DNA of 64,000 bases from Niabella sp. (lineage in GTDB: Bacteria; Bacteroidota; Bacteroidia; Chitinophagales; Chitinophagaceae), in assembly GCF_030150205.1 (NCBI RefSeq), contig NZ_JASLGT010000014.1, positions 1 through 64,000 of the forward strand, written 5' to 3'. Both the position numbers and the translations under genes were made by a program. Under the pieces are notes generated by a model. That model was not told where the DNA came from, made no database searches, and saw only the letters and a list, made by a program, of their open reading frames with translations. Shown piece by piece: positions 10,014 to 18,384 of the stretch (position 1 is the stretch's first letter; the number at the start of each line of letters is the position of its first letter).

Positions 10014-10307
10014 CTAATGCAGGGTGAGCAACTTAAACACTTCCCTGGTGATCAGCGGAACATTAAAGGAAAGATCATTCAATGTACAATACCGGATTGC
10101 TTTAACCAACCGCGATTCGCCACGTTTACAAACCAGGCACATCCGCAACACATATGCATTATGGGTCGTTTCGGGAATAATGCCGATCAATGTATTAAAA
10201 ATAGCATCTGCACGGTCTTTGTCTTCACCAATAAAAAAATGGCAGTAGCTCACATATCCGTCAGGAGTTTTCATATCGATTACAATGTAAAATGCTGTTT
10301 TATCCAT
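10014..10307 (-). CDS. Small conserved-looking hypothetical protein
   Basis: 97 residues, no signal peptide or membrane segment. It begins MDKTAFYIVIDMKTPDGY and contains FFIGEDKDRADAIFNTLIG, an alternating strand-helix pattern suggesting a compact cytoplasmic alpha/beta protein. I recall similar short proteins in Bacteroidota but know no function. The frame is well used and the start ATG at 10307 gives the full beta-strand; probably a real gene standing alone. Confidence 0.65.
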   Translation of the reverse strand: MDKTAFYIVIDMKTPDGYVSYCHFFIGEDKDRADAIFNTLIGIIPETTHNAYVLRMCLVCKRGESRLVKAIRYCTLNDLSFNVPLITREVFKLLTLH

Positions 10308-10635
10308 AGTTCAACGCAGTCGTATTTTATTTGGGTACAACAAACATCGCCACCTGTACGGCATAAATAACCAGATCTTTTTGCTCCTGCAAAGCCGCTA
10401 TGCAGCCGGATAGCTACATAGCAGCTAACAGGGCAGTAATATTATTGTAACAGAACGGCCAGCCAGGTGGTTGAAAGGTCTGTGAAACAATGTTGCTCCG
10501 GATGATTTTTTGCCAGGGAATACAGGCGCAACGTTCCTCCTGGTATATAGTTTCCGGCTCAGTAACAGGTAATCATCCGGAACGTTCTGAAGGACCTCCG
10601 GCCCTATCTAACCCGGTGTATCCTGCTACAAACAG
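10308..10635. other. Intergenic region without recognised gene
   Basis: 328 bases between two small minus-strand genes. Nothing with coding character is seen; a short stem (GCTATG pairing with CATAGC, about 10398-10424) is the only structure noted and its meaning is unknown. Confidence 0.5.
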
Positions 10636-10863
10636 CTAGGCGGGTATACGGTCCGGGATATCAGCCGGCTGCAACCGGTCGGTTACGATACAATACTTTT
10701 TACCATCGATCTCTTCTGTATGCCAAACCCATTCCTTAATGTTAAAAGATGCCGTCAGGGAAGAAAGATGCTGAATGGCATCCCCTGTGAATGTTACGGG
10801 CAAATAATGGCGCGAATCTTTGTCAAAAAAACCAACATGGTTTACTTTCATTACAGGTCTCAT
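10636..10863 (-). CDS. Small hypothetical protein
   Basis: 75 residues starting MRPVMKVNHVGFFDKD, with VTFTGDAIQHLSSLT and WVWHTEEIDGKKYCIVTDRL. The peptide has sensible composition for a folded cytoplasmic protein and an amphipathic helix in the middle, but no family is recognised. It is short enough that chance cannot be excluded, although the 5' flank is AT-rich and intergenic in character. Confidence 0.5.
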   Translation of the reverse strand: MRPVMKVNHVGFFDKDSRHYLPVTFTGDAIQHLSSLTASFNIKEWVWHTEEIDGKKYCIVTDRLQPADIPDRIPA

Positions 10864-11023
10864 ACGATTACATTATTTAAACATTAAACAAATTGACGTT
10901 TAAACACAGTACCGCATATCGTTCGTACTGGGTGTTTCACGGTAGGTATTTAATAATTGTGTTTGATATTCTAAACATCCCCTGTCAAAAAAGGTTTAAA
11001 AGTTTTTATTAAATTGTGTATTG

Positions 11024-11563
11024 CTATACCTGTTGCGTCCAGGTAAGGTCTGCTATGGGAAACCCAAGATCACGGGCCCTGTGCAGGTAGCTTTCTTTCA
11101 CCGCTGCCGGCATGTTCTTTTGCCGGGAGAGCAGCCAGAGATATTTACGGCTTTTACCGCAAACCAGGGCATACTGGTAATCGGGATCAACGGCGATTAC
11201 ATTATAGCCGGCATAAAAGGGTCCAAAAAAAGACACAGCCAAACGACCCGTTTGCTCATCTGCCATAAATTTCGCTTTGCCGGTGGATACTTTCCATTTG
11301 GATTGCTGATAGTCAAACCCACGGTTTACCACCTGTATATGACCGTCGTCCATAAGTGTATAGGTTGCTGTTACCTGGCTCAGTTGTTTCTCAAAATAAA
11401 AATCAAACCGGGCTATTTCATACCAGCGTCCCAGGTACCGTTCTTTATTAAAACCGGTCACAGCTTTAACCCCCTTCGGTATGGTACGTTGTTTTACAAC
11501 TGCAGTAACTGCAGCGCCCAGGGTCAATAACGCCAGCCCCGTTATCCATTGTTTCTTTTGCAT
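11024..11563 (-). CDS. Lipocalin family protein (Blc-like)
   Basis: 179 residues. An N-terminal hydrophobic segment (about 6-23) should anchor or export it, though no lipobox cysteine is present, unlike Escherichia coli Blc. The lipocalin signature is seen at 42-50 (RYLGRWYEI, with the conserved Gly45-x-Trp47), followed by FEKQLSQVTATYTL, KAKFMADEQTGRLAVSFFGP and YALVCGKSRKYLWLLSR, which follow the bacterial lipocalin pattern closely. Blc-type proteins bind lysophospholipids or fatty acids in membrane maintenance. It stands alone. Confidence 0.88.
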   Translation of the reverse strand: MQKKQWITGLALLTLGAAVTAVVKQRTIPKGVKAVTGFNKERYLGRWYEIARFDFYFEKQLSQVTATYTLMDDGHIQVVNRGFDYQQSKWKVSTGKAKFMADEQTGRLAVSFFGPFYAGYNVIAVDPDYQYALVCGKSRKYLWLLSRQKNMPAAVKESYLHRARDLGFPIADLTWTQQV

Positions 11564-11908
11564 AGGTTTGTTTTTAATGAGGTTTAAAGGGTCCCTGAAA
11601 GAGCATGTCCCGATGGTTTATTGCAAAAGTTATGCCTGGAATGCTGTGTAAAAAAGGGCATTCACGAAAAGTTGTCAGAGGAAATGATACACTGATAATC
11701 AATTACGGTTGTTTCGGCGCAAGGGATTACCGCCGCGCTGCGGCTGGGATGGTCGTTCGTTGCTTCCGGCTATGAATATGACCGGCGCGCTGCGCCTTTT
11801 TACTTTTATTTGATAGAGCGCGCACTTCAAACAGCCACTAAAGAGGATTTTCCATAAAAAAAGCGCTCCCCGGTTGACGAGGAGCGCTGTACAAAGCCGG
11901 TATACTGA
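11564..11908. other. Intergenic region with orphan hairpins
   Basis: 345 bases between two minus-strand genes. GCCGCGCTGCGGC (about 11730) and GGCGCGCTGCGCC followed by TTTTT (about 11783-11800) are GC-rich palindromes; the second looks like a plus-strand terminator although no plus-strand gene precedes it. The GH109 terminator occupies 11856-11888. No coding frame is supported. Confidence 0.5.
11856..11888 (-). terminator. Intrinsic terminator of the GH109 gene
   Basis: On the minus strand AGCGCTCC pairs with GGAGCGCT across a short loop and is followed by a run of seven T. It begins about 20 bases after the stop codon of the GH109 gene, the expected position. Confidence 0.8.
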
Positions 11909-13357
11909 TTAATTTACGTTCAGTTGTTTGGATGGTTCTTTTTTCTCAAGATTCACCACACCTGTGGTACCACCACCTTTCAGCGTTAGTTCTACAGGGG
12001 CGTTGGTTTTCCAGGCACCGCGGGTAAAATCAGGAATATCTACACTGGAAGAGCGTTTTTCGATGGACCGGCCGCTCAATGGAAATAAACAGCTCCAGGC
12101 CACACCGTCGTACACATCCTGGTCCAGCGGCAAACCGTTGCGTAAACAGTCGATCAACCGCCAGTCCATCATAAAATCCATACCGCCGTGGCCACCGATC
12201 TGTTTGGCCAGGTCACCAATTTTCCGGACGATCTCCGGGGTGTATTGTTCGTACAATTTTTTCAGTTCTTCACTGCTGATCCATTCATGACCAAAAGCAA
12301 TACGCTCCGGCTCCGGCCACTTCTGTGCCATACCCTTGGTACCGCTTAAAAGGTGGATACGGGAATACGGGCGGGGTGAGGTTACATCATGCTGGATCAT
12401 GATGGTTTTTCCTTTATTGGTTTTTACAGTAGTGGTGTTCATGTTGCCGCGGTACGGTTTGCCAACAAACTGCTTAAAGTAAGGATCGGTGGCAGCCAAA
12501 TCTTTTGCCATCTGTCCCATTTGAAAATCGTTGCTGGACACGGATACGAGCCAGTCCATTTTATCACCGCGGTTAATGTTCATGCACTGCGCCACAGGAC
12601 CCAGCCCATGCGTGGGATACAGGCAACCATTATGTTCATAATTTTGACGGAGACGCCACATATTCTGGTAACCGGTATCCTTTTTGAAATTGAGATCCCG
12701 CAGATCATGCAGGTACGCTCCTTCGGCATGTACCAGTTCGCCAAACATACCCTGACGGGCCATATTGAGGGTCAGCAGCTCGAAGAAGTCGTAGCAGCAG
12801 TTTTCGAGCATCATACAATGCTTGCGGGTACGTTCGGAGGTTTCCACCAGCTTCCAGCAATCTTCCAGGGTCAATGCGATGGGCACCTCAGATGCTGCAT
12901 GGCAACCATTTTCCATAGCAAAAAGGGCCATGGGGGTATGCAGGTTCCAGGGGGTTGTGATGTATACCAGGTCCAGTTTCTCTTTCCGGATCATATCTTT
13001 CCATCCATTTTCGCCGGAATATTCTTTCGCGGCCGGCCGGCCGCTTTTCTGCACCAGGGCATTGGATTTGGCGGCACGCGCAGGGATAAGGTCGCAAATG
13101 GCAACAATCTCCACTCCGTCAATATGCGACATGCGCTGCACTGCACCCGGACCACGCATACCCTGACCAATAAAACCGATGCGAACCCGGTCGATCTTTG
13201 GTGCACGGTAACCACTCATATTAAAACGGGCGGGCGTTTTTTCCAGTTCATAAGAGCGTTGCATCGATTCATCGCTGACGGCCAGGGCGGGCAAATTGAT
13301 GGCAAGGGCGCCGGTTCCCACAGCAATGTGTTTTAGAAAGCTTCTTCGGTTACTCAT
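11909..13357 (-). CDS. Glycoside hydrolase family 109 / Gfo-Idh-MocA oxidoreductase-fold protein (alpha-N-acetylgalactosaminidase type)
   Basis: 482 residues. A Tat-type leader (NRRSFLKH, then a hydrophobic stretch) directs export with cofactor bound. The Rossmann fold follows: RIGFIGQGMRGPGAVQRM (about 59-76). Blocks such as TPWNLHTPMALFAMENG, HCMMLENCCYDFFEL and YPTHGLGPVAQCMNINRGD are what I recall of GH109 rather than of general sugar dehydrogenases. GH109 enzymes cleave terminal alpha-GalNAc by an NAD-dependent redox-elimination mechanism. The His in the PTHGLGP block is the likely catalytic residue by family knowledge. Substrate use beyond GalNAc is possible. Confidence 0.85.
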   Translation of the reverse strand: MSNRRSFLKHIAVGTGALAINLPALAVSDESMQRSYELEKTPARFNMSGYRAPKIDRVRIGFIGQGMRGPGAVQRMSHIDGVEIVAICDLIPARAAKSNALVQKSGRPAAKEYSGENGWKDMIRKEKLDLVYITTPWNLHTPMALFAMENGCHAASEVPIALTLEDCWKLVETSERTRKHCMMLENCCYDFFELLTLNMARQGMFGELVHAEGAYLHDLRDLNFKKDTGYQNMWRLRQNYEHNGCLYPTHGLGPVAQCMNINRGDKMDWLVSVSSNDFQMGQMAKDLAATDPYFKQFVGKPYRGNMNTTTVKTNKGKTIMIQHDVTSPRPYSRIHLLSGTKGMAQKWPEPERIAFGHEWISSEELKKLYEQYTPEIVRKIGDLAKQIGGHGGMDFMMDWRLIDCLRNGLPLDQDVYDGVAWSCLFPLSGRSIEKRSSSVDIPDFTRGAWKTNAPVELTLKGGGTTGVVNLEKKEPSKQLNVN

Positions 13358-13558
13358 AATGGAAGTATTTTGTTATTTAGAATGTTCATAAAAATAGTTA
13401 TAATAACCCGATAGCCTTTGTGCAAACGGTTGCTCTTCTTTTGAAAATAGAATTTATAACGGAAAACGCAGGGTGCTCTGTGAGAGCTCCTGATGAAAAA
13501 AAGCAGGTATCCTTTCGTACCGGTATCACCTGAAAGGAACCCGGGAAGCTGTACACAT

Positions 13559-13592
13559 CAAAAAAAAATCCCGGTAATTGCTTACCGGGATC
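13559..13592 (-). terminator. Intrinsic terminator of dnaK
   Basis: ATCCCGGTAA pairs with TTACCGGGAT around a four-base loop, and on the minus strand the stem is followed by eight T. It starts some 20 bases after the dnaK stop. Confidence 0.85.
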
Positions 13593-13612
13593 ACTTTCTG
13601 CTATTCGAATGA

Positions 13613-15529
13613 TTATTTCACTTCTTCGAAGGGAACATCGGTTACATCATCCGCACCGCCTGCATTTCCGCCGGGGGTATGATCGCCTCCGGGCTGACCA
13701 GCCTGCGCCTGTGCACCCTCAGCACCTTGTCCGGATTTATAAATATCCTCACTGGCTGCAGTCCAGGCTGCATTCAGTTCTTCAGTAGCCTTGTCAATAG
13801 CGGCAATATCCTGTTGCTTGTGTGCCTCTTTTAACTTGGCAGCTGCTCCTTCGATCACTGATTTCTTATCCGCAGGAACCTTGTCGCCATATTCTTTCAG
13901 CTGTTTTTCGGTCTGGAATACCAGGCTGTCTGCAGCGTTGAGCTTATCGATCTTTTCACGCTCTGCCTTATCTGTAGCTTCGTTGGCTTTTGCTTCTGCC
14001 TTCATTTTCTCCACCTCTTCCTTGCTTAAGCCGCTTCCTGCTTCGATATGGATCTTTTGTTCCTTACCGGTGCCCTTGTCTTTAGCGGTTACGTGCATGA
14101 TACCATTGGCATCAATATCGAAGATCACTTCAATCTGCGGTACACCTCTTGGGGCTGGTGGAATGCCATCCAGGTTAAAGATCCCCAGGCTCTTATTGTC
14201 CTTGGCCATAGAGCGCTCACCCTGCAATACATGGATCTGTACGCCCGGCTGATTATCACTTGCAGTGGAAAATACTTCTGATTTTTTTGTAGGAATGGTG
14301 GTGTTGGAAGGGATCAATGTAGTCATTACACCGCCCATTGTTTCGATACCCAAAGAAAGCGGGGTAACATCCAGCAACAATACATCCTTTACTTCCCCGG
14401 TTAATACGGCACCCTGGATAGCGGCACCAACAGCTACCACCTCATCGGGGTTTACACCGCGGTTTGGCTTTTTACCAAAGAATTTTTCTACAATTTCCTG
14501 TACTTTGGGAATACGGGTGCTACCACCAACCAGGATCACTTCATCGATCTCTGAGGGGTTCATACCCGCATCTTTCAATGCTGCTTCGCAGGGTTTTAAA
14601 CAACGGGCAAACAGGTTATCTGCCAGTTGCTCAAATTTAGCGCGGGTCAGTTTTTTTACCAGGTGTTTGGGCACTCCGTCAACCGCTGTGATATAGGGCA
14701 GGTTGATCTCCGTTTCACTGGAAGAAGACAGTTCGATCTTTGCTTTTTCAGCCGCTTCTTTCAAACGCTGCAGGGCCATCGGGTCCTTACGCAGATCAAT
14801 GGCTTCTTCCGTCTTAAATTCTTCTGCCAGCCAGTCCATGATCACTTTATCAAAATCATCACCACCCAGGTGTGTATCCCCGTTGGTAGATTTTACTTCA
14901 AATACACCATCGCCCAGTTCCAGTACCGAGATGTCAAACGTACCGCCCCCCAGGTCAAACACCGCAATTTTATGATCTTTACCGCCTTTATCAAGCCCGT
15001 AAGCCAATGCGGCAGCAGTAGGTTCGTTTACAATCCGGCGTACCGTTAACCCGGCAATTTCACCGGCTTCTTTGGTTGCCTGACGTTGTGCATCGTTAAA
15101 GTAAGCCGGAACAGTGATCACCGCTTCGTTTACTTCCTGCCCCAGGTAATCCTCGGCAGTTTTTTTCATTTTCTGTAATACCATAGCAGAAATCTCCTGC
15201 GGGGTATACAAACGTCCATCAATATCGATCCGAACGGTATTATTGTCACCCTGTGCCACTTTGTAGCTCCAGTGGCTGATCTCTTCAGAAACTTCATCAA
15301 AACGGCGGCCCATAAAACGTTTTACGGACATAATCGTATTTTGCGGGTTCGTAATGGCCTGTCTTTTTGCAGGATCCCCTACTTTACGCTCGCCGTTTTT
15401 TAAAAAAGCTACAACGGATGGGGTTGTACGGCGCCCTTCATCGTTGGCAATCACCACCGGCTCGTTACCTTCCATTACCGCAACGCAGCTGTTGGTGGTT
15501 CCTAAGTCAATACCAATAATTTTACCCAT
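13613..15529 (-). CDS. dnaK: Molecular chaperone DnaK (Hsp70)
   Basis: 638 residues from the ATG at 15529; the frame extends 12 codons further but the family always begins MGKIIGIDLGTTNSC, and an AGGAG-like site lies about 12 bases before this ATG. The ATPase domain (1-385) shows the phosphate loops IDLGTTNS and DLGGGTFDIS and VGGSTRIP; the linker DVLLLDVTPLSLG precedes the substrate-binding beta-sandwich and a helical lid. The Gly/Ala/Gln-rich tail ends DVPFEEVK, the usual EEVK-type end. It refolds and protects proteins in the cytoplasm with DnaJ and GrpE, neither of which is nearby. It appears monocistronic with its own terminator. Confidence 0.98.
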   Translation of the reverse strand: MGKIIGIDLGTTNSCVAVMEGNEPVVIANDEGRRTTPSVVAFLKNGERKVGDPAKRQAITNPQNTIMSVKRFMGRRFDEVSEEISHWSYKVAQGDNNTVRIDIDGRLYTPQEISAMVLQKMKKTAEDYLGQEVNEAVITVPAYFNDAQRQATKEAGEIAGLTVRRIVNEPTAAALAYGLDKGGKDHKIAVFDLGGGTFDISVLELGDGVFEVKSTNGDTHLGGDDFDKVIMDWLAEEFKTEEAIDLRKDPMALQRLKEAAEKAKIELSSSSETEINLPYITAVDGVPKHLVKKLTRAKFEQLADNLFARCLKPCEAALKDAGMNPSEIDEVILVGGSTRIPKVQEIVEKFFGKKPNRGVNPDEVVAVGAAIQGAVLTGEVKDVLLLDVTPLSLGIETMGGVMTTLIPSNTTIPTKKSEVFSTASDNQPGVQIHVLQGERSMAKDNKSLGIFNLDGIPPAPRGVPQIEVIFDIDANGIMHVTAKDKGTGKEQKIHIEAGSGLSKEEVEKMKAEAKANEATDKAEREKIDKLNAADSLVFQTEKQLKEYGDKVPADKKSVIEGAAAKLKEAHKQQDIAAIDKATEELNAAWTAASEDIYKSGQGAEGAQAQAGQPGGDHTPGGNAGGADDVTDVPFEEVK

Positions 15530-15811
15530 AATATTTAAATTTCTCCTTTTATTAAAAATCACCACAATCCGTGGCAGAAATTAACTTTCAATGATTATGC
15601 CGCAGTAGCGGAATATGAAAAAATGTCAGAAATCGGTAAAAATCCCTGCTTACCAGACGACCTGACCGGAATAAACAACTAAATCCTGTCATTTAGAAGC
15701 TCAACAGCAGGCAGTTAGATTCCGGAGCACATACAATCAATCCGTTTGGGATGTCGTGTATTCTATCTATTCCTGCCATTGATTTCCTATTTTAGCGCCA
15801 GATTTGATAGT

Positions 15812-17233
15812 ATGAAGAACCGATTTCTCCTTTTATGCATGCTCTGCCTCGCCATCACCGTTCATTCCCAGGTAATTGATCCTCCTACGCCCGTATTGTC
15901 GCTGCCAGCGTACCCGGCCGCCGTTATACCGGAATCGGAGCTCAATATACCGGTACAGGTAGACCTGGCCCCCTTCTTTGCCATGGCCAATAAAAAAGTA
16001 GATACCTTGTTTACTTCTCCCCGGTTTCCGGATGACTGGGTACAGCAGGGATGCGATACGCGCTATAAGTATAGTTTCCGGCGCGGACCGCTGCAGTTCA
16101 GTTTAAAAAACACCACGCTCGACATTTCTTTTATGGGCTATTACAAGATCATTGGCTCTACCCGGGCCTGTGTAAACGGTAAGGCCGTTACCCCCTGGAC
16201 GCCCGCCTGCCAGTGTGGCTTTGAGGAAGGCGAACGGAAAGTAAAAGTCGGTTTCTCCATTGCCATCTCCCTGCTAACCAACTACACCGTCAAAATGCAG
16301 ATCACCCGGAAAGAACCGGAACCGCTGGATAAATGTACCGTTTGTTTCTGGGGACAGGATATTACCCCGGTGATCATCAGCGCGCTTAAAAAGGAACTCG
16401 ATGTATCGAAGGCCGACCTGGAGAAAAGCTATGGCCGGGTGGATCTGAAGCCGCATTTTCAAACCCTGTGGAACCAGCTCAATACGCCGTATAATGTCAA
16501 CAATATGGGCTGGCTGCAGATCAACCCCCAAAAGATCCGCATCAACAGCATACAAACGGTTAACAACCAGTTGCAGATAAGCGTGGGACTGGCTGCCAAA
16601 CCTGTGGTGCGGTTTGAAAAGCCATCGGCCCTTATAACCCCGGTGCCGCATGCAAGCAATTTTAGCCGGAACCAGGGATTCCAGGTGTATGCAGACCTGG
16701 TGATGAATTACGACTCGCTGAGCCGCATTCTTACCGCCCAGATTGCCGGAAAGGAATTTACCTTCAGTAAGGCCTTTATTAAAAAACGATTCATTTTCCG
16801 GGAATGTAAACTCCTGGGCAGCCGTGATAATCGCCTGGTGATGCAGGTAAAATTCACCGGCACCAATGACGGCACCTTTTATGTAACGGGTAAGCCCCTG
16901 TACTACGCCAATACCAGGACGCTGCAGGTAACCGATGTGGACTTCGATATTCAATCCCAAAATGCGCTGTTAAAAACGGCGGACTGGCTGTTTTCAAAGA
17001 AGATCACCAGCGAAATTGAAAAAATGGCAAAATATGATCTGACTGAATTGTTGTCAACGGCCCGTAGCAATATCAACCAGCAACTCAACCGGCAATTTAT
17101 AAAAGGGATCACCGGCAGCGGCAATATTAAAGACATCAGTGTAGCCGGTATTTTTCCGCAATCCGGATGGCTGGCTGTAAGGGCCTATGGTGATGGTGAT
17201 TTTTTGTTAAAAGTGGCGGGGTTAGATCTGTGA
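15812..17233 (+). CDS. DUF4403 family protein, exported
   Basis: About 473 residues from the ATG at 15812. The frame extends 22 codons upstream, but MKNRFLLLCMLCLAITVHSQ is a clean signal peptide, so the internal start is preferred. The body is typical of DUF4403 proteins: SELNIPVQVDLAPFFAMANK, GCDTRYKYSFRRGPLQF, CQCGFEEGERKVKVGF and CFWGQDITPVI. The family is periplasmic or outer-membrane associated and probably has lipid-transfer (TULIP-like) domains, but no function is established. No partner gene is adjacent. Confidence 0.85.
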   Translation: MKNRFLLLCMLCLAITVHSQVIDPPTPVLSLPAYPAAVIPESELNIPVQVDLAPFFAMANKKVDTLFTSPRFPDDWVQQGCDTRYKYSFRRGPLQFSLKNTTLDISFMGYYKIIGSTRACVNGKAVTPWTPACQCGFEEGERKVKVGFSIAISLLTNYTVKMQITRKEPEPLDKCTVCFWGQDITPVIISALKKELDVSKADLEKSYGRVDLKPHFQTLWNQLNTPYNVNNMGWLQINPQKIRINSIQTVNNQLQISVGLAAKPVVRFEKPSALITPVPHASNFSRNQGFQVYADLVMNYDSLSRILTAQIAGKEFTFSKAFIKKRFIFRECKLLGSRDNRLVMQVKFTGTNDGTFYVTGKPLYYANTRTLQVTDVDFDIQSQNALLKTADWLFSKKITSEIEKMAKYDLTELLSTARSNINQQLNRQFIKGITGSGNIKDISVAGIFPQSGWLAVRAYGDGDFLLKVAGLDL

Positions 17234-17746
17234 ATTGTTTCAGTTCCAGGTTGATTCCCGTTTGTTACTTGATGAGCGGAGTACAGTTCCCTGTTTTTTG
17301 CATAGAATATCAAGGTCATCGAATTCATACATAATCGGCTGAAAACTGATAGCTAAAGCTGTTCCAGGTTTAACGTTCAAAGTTTCACGTTAGATCCGTT
17401 CTACACTTGATATGACAGGATAGATTTGTATTCCCGCCGTAATCAACTGAAAACTGATGGCTGATTGCTGATAGCTAAAGCTGTTCCAGGTTTAAAGTTT
17501 CATGTTAAATCCGGTTCCATCCTTGATGTGCGATACTGATAACTGAATCTGATAGCTGATTGCTAAAAGCTAAAGGCCGTTTCGCGCTTGAAGCGCAACC
17601 CATTTACACATTCCCCATATTTTCACATTTCCACATTCCCACATTTTTCAAATATTTTCCGGCGACACGGAGACTGGTGCGACATTGAGACCATTTTATG
17701 CCCGTACTGATAACGATGCTGAAATCTAAAGGCTAAAAGCTGAATG
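17234..17746. repeat. Intergenic block of low-complexity dispersed repeats
   Basis: This 513-base gap is built mostly of repeats. Two related copies of about 75-83 bases (17336-17410 and 17444-17526) contain AACTGAAAACTGATGGCTG-like text, then AGCTAAAGCTGTTCCAGG, a TTTAAAGTTTCA segment and TTAGATCCG. A third related copy in the opposite direction lies at 35884-35999. From 17606 to 17660 an 8-base rhythm (ACATTTCC ACATTCCC) occurs that is repeated as its complement at 52330-52380. No gene is supported. Confidence 0.75.
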
Positions 17747-18310
17747 CTAAATGCTTCCATCGCTGCTATCCGACGGCGATTTCAGGTCCGGCAGCTCATC
17801 TTCCAGGTAGGTAGGCTCCGGTACTTTTTTAAAACTGAAATGCCGTTGTGCCAGGTAACTGACCAGCACAACTATCACCGTGGTGCCCATCTGCGCAAAA
17901 ATGGGATAGATATCACATACTTCCACCAGGAATTTTAACAGCACCAGATTAATCGTAAGATTAAACACACATACCAGCAGGTAGCGGAACAATTGTACCC
18001 GGCCACGGATCCGGCTATCATCAAATACCACGTATTTCATCAGGAAAAAACCTACCAGGAAACTTATTACAAAGGATACACCAAGGGCCGCTACGTGTGA
18101 TTTTAACGCATAAAACCCAAAATGAAAATCCTGCTCCCGGAAAATGAACTTATAGGCAATATAATAAGACAGCAGCCCAAGGAAGGTATTGGACGCTCCG
18201 GAAACCGCATACCGGAAGGTTTGCAGCGGCATGATCCGTTTAAATGGCGGGTAAAAAAAATCGATCAACGGGAGCAACCGGTCCCTTACACTATATAAAT
18301 GCTGCCTCAT
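17747..18310 (-). CDS. GtrA-like membrane protein
   Basis: 187 residues with four predicted membrane segments beginning with FRYAVSGASNTFLGLLSYYI, then VSFVISFLVGFFLMKYVVF, YLLVCVFNLTINLVLLKFLV and TTVIVVLVSYLAQRHFSF; the closing RHFSFKK is a GtrA family mark. GtrA proteins are thought to move undecaprenyl-linked sugars or take part in cell-surface polysaccharide synthesis. It is transcribed divergently from argS, the starts being 75 bases apart. Its last codons and TAG stop lie inside a low-complexity repeat (about 17710-17755), so the C-terminus may have been trimmed or replaced by repeat insertion. Confidence 0.85.
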   Translation of the reverse strand: MRQHLYSVRDRLLPLIDFFYPPFKRIMPLQTFRYAVSGASNTFLGLLSYYIAYKFIFREQDFHFGFYALKSHVAALGVSFVISFLVGFFLMKYVVFDDSRIRGRVQLFRYLLVCVFNLTINLVLLKFLVEVCDIYPIFAQMGTTVIVVLVSYLAQRHFSFKKVPEPTYLEDELPDLKSPSDSSDGSI

Positions 18311-18384
18311 CGGCGGCGAAGATATTCCTTATTCGCATGATTTCTGCGCCGGGGTTCCTTATTTTTGCAGCAAAATTGTTAGGA

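Noticed and set aside
13029..13044. Perfect 16-bp GC palindrome (GCGGCCGGCCGGCCGC)
   Set aside because: It lies inside the GH109 coding sequence and is explained by Gly/Arg/Ala codons; no regulatory context.
12389..13336. Plus-strand frame of 315 codons antisense to the GH109 gene
   Set aside because: The minus-strand GH109 protein is full length with conserved motifs; the antisense frame has no recognisable domain and a shadow-like composition.
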